The position numbers were made by a program, and so were the translations under genes. From NCBI GenBank assembly GCA_033964015.1, contig CM066919.1:6573831-6637830 (forward strand): a stretch of DNA of 64,000 nucleotides, written 5' to 3'. The DNA comes from Scolanthus callimorphus (Eukaryota; Cnidaria; Anthozoa; Actiniaria; Edwardsiidae). Positions 9,316-20,032 of the stretch are shown here, in pieces; position 1 is the first letter of the stretch; each line of letters starts with the position of its first letter. The notes beneath the pieces are model-generated. The model was not told the origin of the DNA and ran no database searches. It saw only the letters and a list, made by a program, of their open reading frames with translations.

Positions 9316-12300
9316 TTTGGGGTTGAATTACGAGCGAGTTTTTGCGATGTTTTTGATTTTCACGTACCGATAAGTCGCTTGTGTTTCACGGCTGAATGTG
9401 CTGTTTACTAGAATGCCACACGCGATTGAAGGTCAGGCAAAATTCGATTGTTATAACTTGTACATAATTGAGCTGGCACCTAAAATAGCAGGCGGCCTAT
9501 ATCGGCCGTGACAATTGCTTAACCATTATTGGTAGTTAGCGGGCACAAATGATGAATGCTGATAAAACTAAGAGCAGGTGGCCGTGTATTGTGACAACTC
9601 ATTGTTGGCACTACGATCGCTACGCGTTTGATCCTCATCAATAGAACTAGTGAGTCGGTTGGATTAGCAGAATAAGTGCTTAATCTCCTAGTTTTGCAAT
9701 GCCATAACCGAAGGTCAGGTTAGAGAACTGAAGTGCATAGATCTCGAGGAGATAGCCGAGACTAAACTGACAAGTATACATTGTAACAAGCATTTTACAG
9801 GCATTTAGATGTTTAGTCGTCTATGTTATGGCTGTCCCTGTACAAGTGCACTCTGCCATGCAGACTCTGTGTTATTATGACATGTTGATTGCTTTCGGCT
9901 CAACTCCAAATATTACGTGTTTGAATAACAAAAGTAGTTACCCATAATGCACCATGTTCACGTTATCAAGGCTTACTAAGCACGGCTGATAACAAGTCAA
10001 TTTCCCCGGGCATTAGGCACTCAATTAGTAGAGGTTCGTTCGCCTTTGTACATAACCACGGAAAAAAGAAAACAAGTTAAAAGGACAAGGCCACGGCACG
10101 AATCTTAAGATGCTTGCGGAAATTGAAAATTTATTAAACTTACGTTCACTGGGTATATGTGTTTTTACATTGTTCAAATCTAATAAGCACAAGAGTAAAT
10201 TACTGCATTTTGATTTCACCTTTCCGAACTCATAAACCGTATTCGTGGGAGGCGACAAAATTAGAAAATAATAATTAGGTGTTCAATGCATTTGTATACC
10301 GTGAACACTCGGAGTCTAATCGTATATATCTCGTATATAAGCTGACTCCCGTATCTTCCGGGCTTATATTATCCAGTATAATCATTAGACATTATCCAAT
10401 CAGAGTATAATAAATTTCTTCAAACGTAGTAAGTAATCAGGCCCGTAGGAGGGGGGAGGGGGTCCCTCCCGGGGCTAGAAAAATTAAGTTTTTGGTCGCA
10501 AATAGGCAGGCAGCACCACCAAATGCTATAAACTTGGTTTATACAGGGTTCCTTGTCATTTGAAAAATGTTTTTTTTAATTGAAAATTAAAGTTTTTAGC
10601 TATCTATGTATATAATTTGTAATTGAAAAATACTATATTATTAGTAAAATTGCACACTGCGTTTTGATTGGTTTAGGTACTGTCTGGTATGCTATAAGTT
10701 ATAGCCTAGAGCCTGCGAAAGCCGACACCACTTGCGCTCGCCGAAGGAGACTCGCGCAAAGGGGCGTCTTCGCGCTCAAGCCAAACATTCCATACTGATG
10801 ACGTATTTTGACCCAGATCTGGTCAGAAGTATTACGCGACCACTTTGACGACACTATTTGATGTTTAATTTGTATAGCATACAAAGCATTTTATAATTAA
10901 GCAATAAAAGTACTTTCCGCGTGCTCTCTGCTTTCTTACAAACACGAGGGGGATGTTGGGAGAACTGATCAAAACTTGTCTCTTACAAACACGCTTTTTA
11001 ACCAATCAGAATGCGCACATTCACCATATAAAATAGGTGTTATTTTCTAATAAGAAATTCAAATAAGACGAAAAAATGCAACAAAGTTACATTGGCCACG
11101 TAATACATTTGACCAGATTTGGGTCAAAATACGTCATCAGTATGGAATGTTTGGCTTGAGCGCAGACGCCTCTGCGAGAGTCTCTTTCGGCGAGCGCAAG
11201 TGGTGTCGGCTTTCACAGGCTAAGCCTACTAGTACTGAGCGAAAAGTGCCGGATTTGAAAGCCAGAAAATGTCAAATGACCAGACCAGAAACTGTTTTTG
11301 GCTCTACAAATTGACTAACCACTAGTGTGAAAATACTGTCGATATAGCGGGGTCACATGACAACCTAATGTGATTTAAGGGCCGCTGTCACTATTTTAGG
11401 GTTAATTTATGTAGCTTAAATGCAGTCAGATTCACAAGAAATGAACAAAATAATTGAGTACAAATTTGGAAGTATTTTCGTGTGCTATCGAGCGGATGAA
11501 AGTGGATTGTGAAATAGCATTTTTGATTTCTGTTCAGGCTGAACAGTTTTCAAACTTGGAAATTTGATAGCGAAAGCTATAAAATCTTAAGTAACAATGC
11601 CTATATAATGCAAGTTTCAGTTCCTTTTTTCTTTCTAAGGCTAAATCATAGGATAATATAGGATTCTAGGTTGTTTATGTAGATCACTGGTCTTATTTTA
11701 TAACATTTTGTTGAAACAACCGTGAGACATCCCCTTTAAGATTCTTCTTTAATACTATGTCTGTGCTTGGCTCACAAAACAAATGTTTTTACATGTTACA
11801 ATGTCGGTGTGTAATCTGCTGCCTTCTTTGTTTAGGATGGCAAAGCTTTCGAACACAAGTTTTAGATGAGCGAAATTTGTATAATTTATAGTTTCGGAAG
11901 CCTTCCAAATAAAACTTCAAACATAAAATATTTTAAAATCCCTTAAATTTGCCGTGTGCCCAGGTGCGCGAGGAGAAGTAATGTATTTACTCTGTATTTA
12001 TATAGATATCTAAATATATTTAGAAAAATACAATGTCATACTTGGACAATACAGGCAATTTAATTTCCCTGACGCATGTAAAAACTGTAAAAAGGTGCTA
12101 CTTCAAGCAATCACGAGCAATGAATCCTGCACGACAAGCGGATAGGAGCGGAAAGGTGGGCGAATTCCGTGCATTTTGCTTTGATATTAATGATGTCTCT
12201 CGCGAAAAAATGAAGGAAATGAATTGAATTCTCTTAAAATATAAAAATGATCGGACTATTACAATTTTTACAGAAGTATGACGATCACAATGTTTTCTTG

Positions 12301-13492
12301 GGCCTGGAGAAAGTATTAAACGGAGCCATCTACTAACGACGACGAAATTATGCGACGTACAGCAAGCAATTATAGGGAACTACACTTCTGTTTCTGTGTT
12401 TTTATGCGTTACCATGGGAACGCATTCCTTGAGAGCAAACGACCATCAATTCTAGGTATTTCTAGTTCTAGCTCAAGCAAATCGCAGCATCTGAGAAACT
12501 AGCATAATTGAATTCCTTGTTGATAGCTGAAAATAGTATAGCATTTTATATTACAAAAGTTACACTTTGATACTAGTATTTGCAATGTTGAACGGTTCAA
12601 CATCATCGAACTTTATTCGACATTATTCAACACAGTGTTCAACATGATTCGACATTATGCAACAGTGCTCAACATGTTTCGACAATATTCAACAATTCCC
12701 GACGTTACGTTTTCATTTAATATATAGACAAAGTTAAACATTATTTTGAATAACGGTAAACAGCGCTGAATGATGCACTGAAACTTTACATTGGCCACAG
12801 CCTTAGGCAAACGTACTGCTTAGTTTCGACATTTCGAGGTCTAGTCAATGTATGTCAAGTTATAGACTACACCTGTCTCGGTTTCTCCCACTTGCATGGG
12901 TGGAAATAAGTTCTAGTGAGGTGTTTATCTAGAGCATTCTCCTAAATAGAGTATTCTTTCTATAAAGAATGCCCTATAACTATTCTTGAATGCAAAACGC
13001 TATTATTACCAGCTTGGACCCTTTGATTAATAATATCATTATACTGTGTATCCTGCAATATCGCTGACTATTTAAGTTTAATTATTTTGAGCTTAAGAGT
13101 GGGCGGTTTGTCTGGAGAGTTCACACTATTATATGTGCCCACTTATCGCGCGCAGGGCGGGGCCGTAACTATTAATGGAATCCCGGCGATGACTGGCGTA
13201 CGACTGATAGAGACGGCTGAATGAGCTTGTTATTTGTTTTCTTTATACACTATCATGCGTGGTTAGTAACAGGATATAGAACATGCCAATATATACTCCG
13301 GGAACTATCAGCTCTTTCACTCAATCGTTTCATACCGTCTAGTCGTCCGGTATCGAACTTAGCCGAGATCATCGCGATGTTCTACTAAGCTCCTGACTCG
13401 CCTCTCACGACCGCGACTTGGAGACTGATAGGATTACAAGTTCACCCGGCAAATGATTATAGCTTAGAAGCCTTGGCGATCGAGGAGTCGTT
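9316..13492. other. Intergenic region between the divergent proteases; repeats only
   Basis: No supported gene. It should contain the promoters of both proteases (each starts at the edge of this interval), but I cannot place them. It holds the inverted repeat at 10706-11225 and, at about 12583-12710, a cluster of degenerate TTCAACA/TTCGACAT words. The remaining DNA is AT-rich with no recognised structure. Confidence 0.5.
10706..11225. mobile_element. MITE-like inverted repeat, arms about 130 bp
   Basis: Left arm 10706-10840 (GCCTGCGAAAGCCGACACCA, then TTGCGCTCGCCGAA and CATTCCATACTGATGACGTA) is the reverse complement of 11096-11225. The flanking right side (GCCGGATTTGAAAGCCAGAA) recurs at 49450 with one mismatch, linking this to a dispersed family. 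Confidence 0.75.
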
Positions 13493-14605
13493 ATGAAAGA
13501 TGCCATCGCGATTTGTTTTATTGTCGCTACTCTTTGCTGCTATGCGGTGGTGGCGCCTCCGATACAGGCGAACACTTGGAGGTATGGACGAACAAGAGAT
13601 ATGAAGCTATCATGGTTTCCCGACGTTAACAGTCTACACTCGAATGATAACACACGGGCTCGTATAAAACCCGACGGACTTGGCGTGACTGATATGGGAT
13701 ACGAAACATTGTGGAGGGACGGGAGCAGGACGGTAGAGAAAATGATTGAAACAAGAAACGCGACAGAAGGGAATGAAGAAATAACGGACGAGGAGACCCT
13801 AGACGCCCCTCAAGGGCACAAAAACGATAGTGAGAGAGAGGAAAAGTCAGCTCGATCTCGTCGCCTTATTTTCCCTCCTGATGATCGCATTAGAGTTAAC
13901 TTGACTCTAGCATCGACTAGCTTTCCATTCATGGCGACCGTGAAGTTGTCTACTGGGTGTACGGGCACGCTCATCTCCCGTCAGCACGTGCTCACCTCAG
14001 CTCACTGCCTCCACAACGGCAAGGACTTTCTACAGCGGACACGTGCCCTTCACGTGGGCTTGCTCAAGAGAGAGGGCAAGTTTCGCTGGGTTAATGTTCG
14101 GTTTGTGCGCGTGCCATCCGCGTGGATACGAAATAAACACGTGAAACACGACTACGCTGTCCTCAAGCTCGTCAAGCCACACAACCGACCTTACTTTCGT
14201 TTCGCGGTCAGCGGTAAAACACGGCCCCATCGCAGAATAACAGTGCACTTCAATAGTTTCCCTGGCGACAAGCGGTCTAACACGCTATGGTATGCGCACT
14301 GCGCAGCTCGAATACTTGCTGACAGCGTGATCAGTCGATGTGACGCCTCTCGGGGGAGCTCCGGCGCAGGAATCTATGTGAATTACCGAAGCAGTCGCGA
14401 CGCCCGTCGGGTAATCATCGGAATACTCTCGGGATCCGGAAAGGCCACGAAGCCGAATGGTCGCACCTACAGGTTTAACGCTGCGACGAGGATCACTGAT
14501 CGGATTGGTCGACAGATCTGCAGCTGGATTGAATCTCGCCCTAAGTGTACATTACCATGGAAACGAAAGAGTGTGAACGCACGACGATCGAGTCCGCGTG
14601 GGTAA
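13493..14605 (+). CDS. PRSS23-like secreted serine protease B
   Basis: Single exon, 370 codons. A signal peptide covers about residues 1-26 (MKDAIAICFIVATLCCYAVV). The pro-region includes MGYETLWRDG (68-77), N-glycosylation-type sites and a basic RSRR site at 121-124. The protease domain follows: TGCTGTLIS (154-162), TSAHC with His171, HDYAVLKL with Asp220, and SRGSSGAG with Ser290. The paired cysteines match protease A. It is most similar to protease A, 4.2 kb away on the opposite strand, so the two are probably an old local duplication that has inverted. The C terminus is basic (KRKSVNARRSS), unlike protease A. Expected to be secreted; the target is unknown. Confidence 0.85.
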   Translation: MKDAIAICFIVATLCCYAVVAPPIQANTWRYGRTRDMKLSWFPDVNSLHSNDNTRARIKPDGLGVTDMGYETLWRDGSRTVEKMIETRNATEGNEEITDEETLDAPQGHKNDSEREEKSARSRRLIFPPDDRIRVNLTLASTSFPFMATVKLSTGCTGTLISRQHVLTSAHCLHNGKDFLQRTRALHVGLLKREGKFRWVNVRFVRVPSAWIRNKHVKHDYAVLKLVKPHNRPYFRFAVSGKTRPHRRITVHFNSFPGDKRSNTLWYAHCAARILADSVISRCDASRGSSGAGIYVNYRSSRDARRVIIGILSGSGKATKPNGRTYRFNAATRITDRIGRQICSWIESRPKCTLPWKRKSVNARRSSPRG

Positions 14606-14646
14606 CCATGACAACAAACGTAAATGTAAAAGGCAGTGATTTAACA

Positions 14647-14875
14647 TGATAGGTATTTATTGATAACTGATATTTATCTCGTGTTTGTAATCCTAGAAAT
14701 TTATTCCTCGTGTTTATGTAAGTATGTCATTGAGCAGAACGGATGAATTGTAAATGTAAAATGCGGAATATATGCCGCTTGATTTTAAACATGATAGGTA
14801 TTTATTAACTGATATTTATCACGTGTTTGTAATCCTAGAAATAATTCATTCGTGTTTAGTAATTGCTGTAGAGTC
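14647..14875 (+). repeat. Tandem duplication downstream of protease B
   Basis: ACATGATAGGTATTTATT followed by AACTGATATTTATC and GTGTTTGTAATCCTAGAAAT occurs twice (about 14645 and 14789), about 145 bp apart, probably in the 3' UTR or just beyond it. Confidence 0.7.
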
Positions 14876-15433
14876 GAACGAATTTGTGAAAACTTTCATC
14901 TTTATATAATTATGTGTGAAAATGCACGGGAAACCTAAACCCTAAACCCAAACCCAGTGTTTTTTGCCTCTGCCAGTCGTCAAAACTCCCGAAAATCGCT
15001 ACAATATTTTCCCGCGCATACGACTGCAAACCGCAGTGACAAAGACGTCAGACATTTGTGGGGCTTTTCCTTGCCGAGATTGATATCTGTGTTGGAAATG
15101 TTGAAAACCATAACGCGCGGTTTGCATTGAACTAGAGATGCCAAAGAATTATTAAAAGTGGGTGATCAGAAGACCCTTGGCATTTGTTATAAAACGTTTC
15201 TGCAAGAGAACTATGAAATAATATATTTTTAATATTTCTCGCGTATTCTTTTGTAAAAATGAGTTTTTGTCGTGTCTTTGGAGCAAATCAGAATATCGTT
15301 GAATTAGTCGTTCAATTATTTTTTGGGTTGTCAGTTGTCACCAAACACCCATGTTTTACAAAAGTGACATCAAAATACATTCCATTTGCATTTGTTATCA
15401 TTTGCGATATAACCTTAATTCTATGCATTACGA

Positions 15434-15741
15434 GGCTTACTGCGGTTTTCATAATTCTGCGAACTCTCGCTAACGATTTCCAACCGTCAAACCGCCTTCT
15501 GGCTTCCGTCAATCAAACTCCCGAGTCTTTTCGTCGTTACTCTTAGTGCTTTTGATTGGCCAGCACGTAACGTTGCTGTCGCGACAGGAAGCCATTTTAG
15601 CACTGCTTAGGCGCTGGCCAATGAAAAAGCACAAAGAGTAACGACGAAAAGACTCGGGAGCTTGATTGACGGAAGCCAGAAGGCGGTTTTACGGTTAGAA
15701 ATCAATAGCGAGAGTTCGCAGAATTACGAAAACCGCAGTAA
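15434..15741. mobile_element. Hairpin MITE, arms about 130 bp
   Basis: TACTGCGGTTTTCATAATTC at 15438 is mirrored (one mismatch) by GAATTACGAAAACCGCAGTA at 15721. The arms run inward through GGCTTCCGTCAATCAA and GAGTCTTTTCGTCGTTACTC to a short unpaired centre near 15590. The small reading frame on each arm is a by-product of the repeat. Confidence 0.8.
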
Positions 15742-16522
15742 CAGGATCTGATGTAATACAAATTGATAATTCTTATTTAAAGCACAGAACTGTATTTAGT
15801 GTATTTATTACTGCCAGCACGTTCTGGGAAAATGAATTCTCTCTTTAGGCAGTTATGTAGCAGCTGCTCGTAAGATCTAACGCTATTGGCTCAGTTGATG
15901 CTCATTATTCTATTCTATTATCGTTCTATTCTTGTGTTTCCATTGCTTTTAATAAGGTGCATCAATTCGTAGGGCTATACAAGACCCCTTATCGATCCTA
16001 GGGCCAGAGTTTAAGTCTTCAAGGGCTTTAGGATACATGAGTGCGCGGAGGATGAAATAAAGGATTTGTCCATCGGATTGTGTGTGTCAATCTTGTCCAT
16101 GCCAACAAGCTCGGTGCGGTCATCTATTTACAAAAAATTAAAACTACTTTTCGCGCGAAACAAAAATCGTACATTTCTGCAGTGTACGCGCGAGAAATAA
16201 ACGGCCTTCAGACGAAGTCCAGTGACTAGCTACGACGCTAGTTCACGGGAAACATTAGTGACTGGAAATCGAGCGTGTCTGTTCACTCCCTATAAAGAGT
16301 CTTCCCTGATTTTGGGAACTAATGATCCACCCTATAAAATTGCACTTGTAATAGCACACTCAACTCGGGATGCGGCAAAACGCATTCTTCATGCGCTAAA
16401 GAGTTCACTTCCTGTGAAATGAAAGAAAAAGAAATAATCTACACTTGACAAAATATTTAAAATTGTGTTATACAGATTTTTTCAATTGTCTTTTCACAGA
16501 CCAGTGCATCTTTAGCGCATGT

Positions 16523-17137
16523 GAACTTAGTCCAGTCCCTGAACTCTCCGCGGCTACGTTGCTGCCTGTGGTCACCGAAAGGAGAGTCCAGAAACCTTTG
16601 TATGCGCATGCGCTAGATCTGACCAAGAACTTGTTTTTTTTAGTGCGCATGATTCAAATATCGCTGTCGAAGATTGATTGTTGGCTACATGGGGTTACGG
16701 TCACAAGGGCGTCCTATCTTGATGGCCAAAAAATCATATAGCCAACAATCAATTTCCGACAACGGTATTTGGATCATGCGCACTAACAATCTCGTACCCA
16801 GAGCCCGTCATCTTTTGGCCAGCGGCAAGATTCAGGGCTCTGGGGAATCGATTTTTTTAAAACCCAGATTCTGGGTTTCCGGGTTGATTGTTGTATGAAA
16901 GTTCGTTACGTTTTTGACCTACCACGCATGCTCATAAATCGGATTCCCTCGGGGCCCTGAATCTTGCCGCTGGCCAAAAGATGACGGGCTCTGGGTACGA
17001 GATTGGCGCACTAACGAAAAGAACCAAGTTCTTGGTCAGATCTAGCGCATGCGCATACAAAGGTTTCTGGACTCTCCTTTCGGCGACCACAGGCAGCAAC
17101 GGAGCCGCGAAGGAGAGTTCAGGGACTAATGTGAACT
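16523..17137. mobile_element. Nested inverted-repeat element, outer arms about 115 bp
   Basis: Left arm about 16523-16640 (GTCCAGAAACCTTTGTATGC, GCATGCGCTAGATCTGACCA) is the reverse complement of about 17024-17137. Inside are a smaller inverted repeat (GATTGATTGTTGGCTA / TAGCCAACAATCAA, about 16670-16755) and the inserted element at 16788-17005. Confidence 0.75.
16788..17005. mobile_element. AATCTCGTACCCAGAGC-ended MITE with 10-bp duplication
   Basis: Ends AATCTCGTACCCAGAGCCCG and CGGGCTCTGGGTACGAGATT, flanked by GCGCACTAAC at 16778-16787 and 17006-17015. The CTCGTACCCAGAGC terminus also occurs at 17987, 18653, 29380, 30310 and 60744, so this is an abundant family here. Confidence 0.8.
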
Positions 17138-17280
17138 GTGTTTTTCCGTGGTGCCCGTCCCCTGTTTGGAATTTTTAGGGGCCTGTCATTATACATCGGA
17201 AAGGGGGTGGAGGAGAAAAGGTCAACTAATTACTGCGCAAGGATTTCGAGACCCCCCTTCGTAAGCGTTCAACAATCTCT

Positions 17281-18618
17281 GGAATAATCAATTTTTTTAT
17301 ACCCAAAATCTGGGTACTCTTCAGTGCGCATGCGTTTGACCTTGACCGCTACTAAAATCATGGATTTATCACCCAGGGGCCGGTTCCTAGAAGGTCAGTT
17401 AAGAGTTATCTGCAGATAAACGCTTATCCAACGGATAAATCCTGAACAAATCCTATACAACAGATAACCTTTATCCATGGATAACTTTATCCAACCTTCC
17501 AGGAACCGGCCCCAGTTCTTCAATATGTTATAGGAATTTTTCACATTTTACAGTCGTGGTTATAAAACCAGCCAAAAAGAACTTTAAAAACATGAATTAC
17601 TGAGATATTTCACTAAGTTTTTTGCAAAACAGCGCGCGTTCTGCTTGACATCTCGAAAGTGGCGTGATCTTCGTCAGCAGCGCGCGCGCGACAAATTTTG
17701 TCAACAACTGAACATTTGCCTCAGAATCAAGACTGTTGTTGCATGATTTTGTCGTGTTATAACTCTAGTTTTGGAAAATTGATCTTACGAAATGCTTACG
17801 AAAATTCATAAGAATAGATCTACTGGAAAGACTTTGAAGCGCAGCCGTTTGATACCGGAAATATGTTTTCGCCCAACAGGATGCTTTTGTGAAAAATATT
17901 TTCTGGTAGATTTCCTCCGAATTTAAATCGCGCGCAGGGGCAGTTGAGACGAATGACGAGCCAATGAAAATCGTCGTATGACTCAATCTCGTACCCAGAG
18001 CCCGTGCATCTTTGAGCCAGCGGCAAGATACAGGGCTCTGGAATAATCAAATTTTTTATGCCCAAAATCTTGGTACTCCTCAGTGCGCATGCGTTTGACC
18101 TTGACCGTTACTAAAATCATGGATTTATCACACGGTTCTTCAATATGTTATAGGAATTTTTCACATTTTACAGTCGTGGTTATGAAACCAGCCAACAAGA
18201 GCTTTAAAAACATGAATTACTGAGATATTTCACTCAGTTTTGAGCAGGTTTTGTTTTAGCAAAACAGCGCGCGTTCTGTTTGACATTGAAAGTGGCGTGA
18301 TCTTCGTCAGCAGCGCGCGCGCGACAAATTTTGTCAACAACTGAACATTTGCCTCAGAATCAAGACTTTTGTTGCATGATTTGTCGTGTTATAACGCTAG
18401 TTTTGGAAAATTGATCTTACGAAATGCTTACGAAAATTCATAACAATAGATCTACAAGTGGAAAGACTTTGAAGCGCAGCGTTTGATACCGGAAATATGT
18501 TTTCGCCCGACAGGTGATGCTTGTGTGAAAAATATTTTCTGTTAGATTTCCTTCGAATTTAAATCGCGCGCATGGGCAGTGGAGACGAATGACGAGCCAA
18601 TGAAAATCGTCGTATGAC
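17281..18618 (+). repeat. Tandem duplication, two copies of about 0.6-0.7 kb
   Basis: Copy 1 (17281-17982) and copy 2 (18040-18618) share long stretches from GGAATAATCAA through TGCGCATGCGTTTGACCTTG to GACGAATGACGAGCCAATGA. Copy 1 is longer because it contains the MITE at 17376-17513, which copy 2 lacks. The copies are separated by CTCGTACCCAGAGC-family ends. Non-coding. Confidence 0.85.
17376..17513. mobile_element. Small MITE, ends GGGGCCGGTTCCT
   Basis: GGGGCCGGTTCCTAGAAGG is mirrored by CCTTCCAGGAACCGGCCCC. The interior is TTATCC(A/G)TTGGATAA-type palindromes. Copy 2 of the surrounding duplication provides an empty-site comparison. Confidence 0.8.
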
Positions 18619-19231
18619 TTGATTATTCCAGAGCTCCGTATCTTGGCGCTGGCCTAAAAGATACGCGGGCTCTGGGAACGAGATTGAAGCGTTCAAATGT
18701 TTCAAGCCCCTCTTCCACTTACAATTTAGGGGAAAAAATTCAAAACCCTCCAACGAAAGAACAGATTGAAAAAGGCTTTGCTAGTGATTGAATCGTAGCG
18801 AGGGAGGCGAAAAGTGTTTCAGATGCTTGATCTTTTTTTCAATAGCGAAATAAACATGTAAGATATAAATTTTAGGCAATAATAGGCGCAGGAGGTGAAA
18901 TTTCGGTCTTGTAAAAAATAGCTAGAAATGCAGGTTTTTTCCCTCATTGAGTGCTATAATATTATGGTTTGCCAGGCCCCCTTGCTCTCTTTTTTGATAC
19001 TTCAGGGCCCCCTTGATACAGTATAAAGAAAAAAAAATCAGGTTCCCCTTCGCGCTACCCCCGGATATAAATAATGACTGGTCCCTTAGCCACATGTTCC
19101 GCGCATGGGAGTTTACCAGGTGAATTTCATTTAATTGTGACACTTCCCGCGAGCTTATAGCGCACTCTGGGCATCCTTAGATGATCTTTAAGGGTCTGTT
19201 AACGGAAAATAAAATAAGACAAGATGACGTG

Positions 19232-19422
19232 TGCGCATGCGCAAACGGACAGAAACTCATTTCCGTGTCATTTAATACTGGAATATGATTTAAGCACATG
19301 CTAAACGGAAACTGTGAGAAACATTTCTGTTATCGTGAGATAAGCTACTACTAGTTAAAAAGAAATAAAACCAACAACGTGTCCCACATGGATCTCTAAC
19401 ACACTCTTCAGACCTATAAATT
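19232..19422 (+). promoter_or_regulatory. snRNA-type promoter of small-RNA gene copy A
   Basis: Three elements are shared with the other two copies. They are TGCGCATGCGCAAAC at 19234-19248, GTCCCACATGGA at 19381-19392, and a TATA box (CCTATAAATT) at 19413-19422. The spacing (about 150 bp, then about 28 bp) is kept in all copies. It fits the distal element, PSE and TATA layout of Pol III snRNA-type promoters; the identity of the boxes is inferred. Confidence 0.55.
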
Positions 19423-19444
19423 CGTTGATGATGCATAATAATTA

Positions 19445-19650
19445 GTTGATTGTTCACTAAACGGTACAAGGGGCGTCCTTATATGGTCTGGTGGCCGGGC
19501 GTACTCTCACCCATAGGTATCTAGCTACTGAACAATTCAACACCAGGATAGCGACTGTCAGGGCCGAAATCTCTGGCGTGGGCGTAAGAACCGTACGGTC
19601 GCCATACGACGCTTCAGCTCTTTGTCTGGAAGTATGGTCCTATTTTTTTT
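19445..19650 (+). ncRNA. Unidentified small RNA-like gene, copy A
   Basis: The unit, about 205 nt, carries blocks nearly identical to copies B and C: GGTCTGGTGGCCGGGCGT, GATAGCGACTGTCAGGGC, TCTCTGGCGTGGGCGTAAGA and CGTACGGTCGCCATACGACG. It then has CTTCAG...CTGGAAG, which can form a terminal stem-loop, and ends in TATGGTCC and a run of Ts (19643-19650) like a Pol III stop. The exact 5' end is estimated from the TATA box. It does not match 5S, U1-U6, U11/U12, U3, 7SK, 7SL, RNase P or MRP as I know them. It lies about 380 bp upstream of the GTPase 1 start. A SINE remains possible, but the shared upstream promoter argues for a gene. Confidence 0.6.
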
Positions 19651-20032
19651 CCCTCACCGAGAAATCCCTCATTGACCATAAAACACAAACAAGATAACGG
19701 CTTACACCAAGAAGGGCATCCTCGGTCGATACGCCAAAACATCAAAGCGTAAACAAAGCAAAAGAAGAAAGAAAGGTTACGGTCATATGCGTGTGGACTG
19801 GCAGCACTCCAGTGCTAGACCTCATATTTTCATAATTTAACTTAACGAGGTTAATTAGTAGTCTTACCGATTGTCGACAAAGACCGCAAATTTTAACCGA
19901 CCACCGACAATTTTCAAGAATTAACCCACTGTGCGCCCAAGCAGGCGCCCAAGCAGTTCTTAAAAGAACGGGTAGCCTGTGGTTTGTCAATCAACTTCCG
20001 GTCACTTCCGGTTCTATTGTTGTACAAGAAAG

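Noticed and set aside
14937..14957. Telomere-like CCTAAACCCTAAACCC
   Set aside because: Only two to three units, too short to call an interstitial telomere.
19445..19650. tRNA, 5S or known snRNA identity for the small-RNA unit
   Set aside because: No cloverleaf or B box, and the sequence does not match remembered 5S, U-snRNA, 7SK, 7SL, RNase P or MRP cores.
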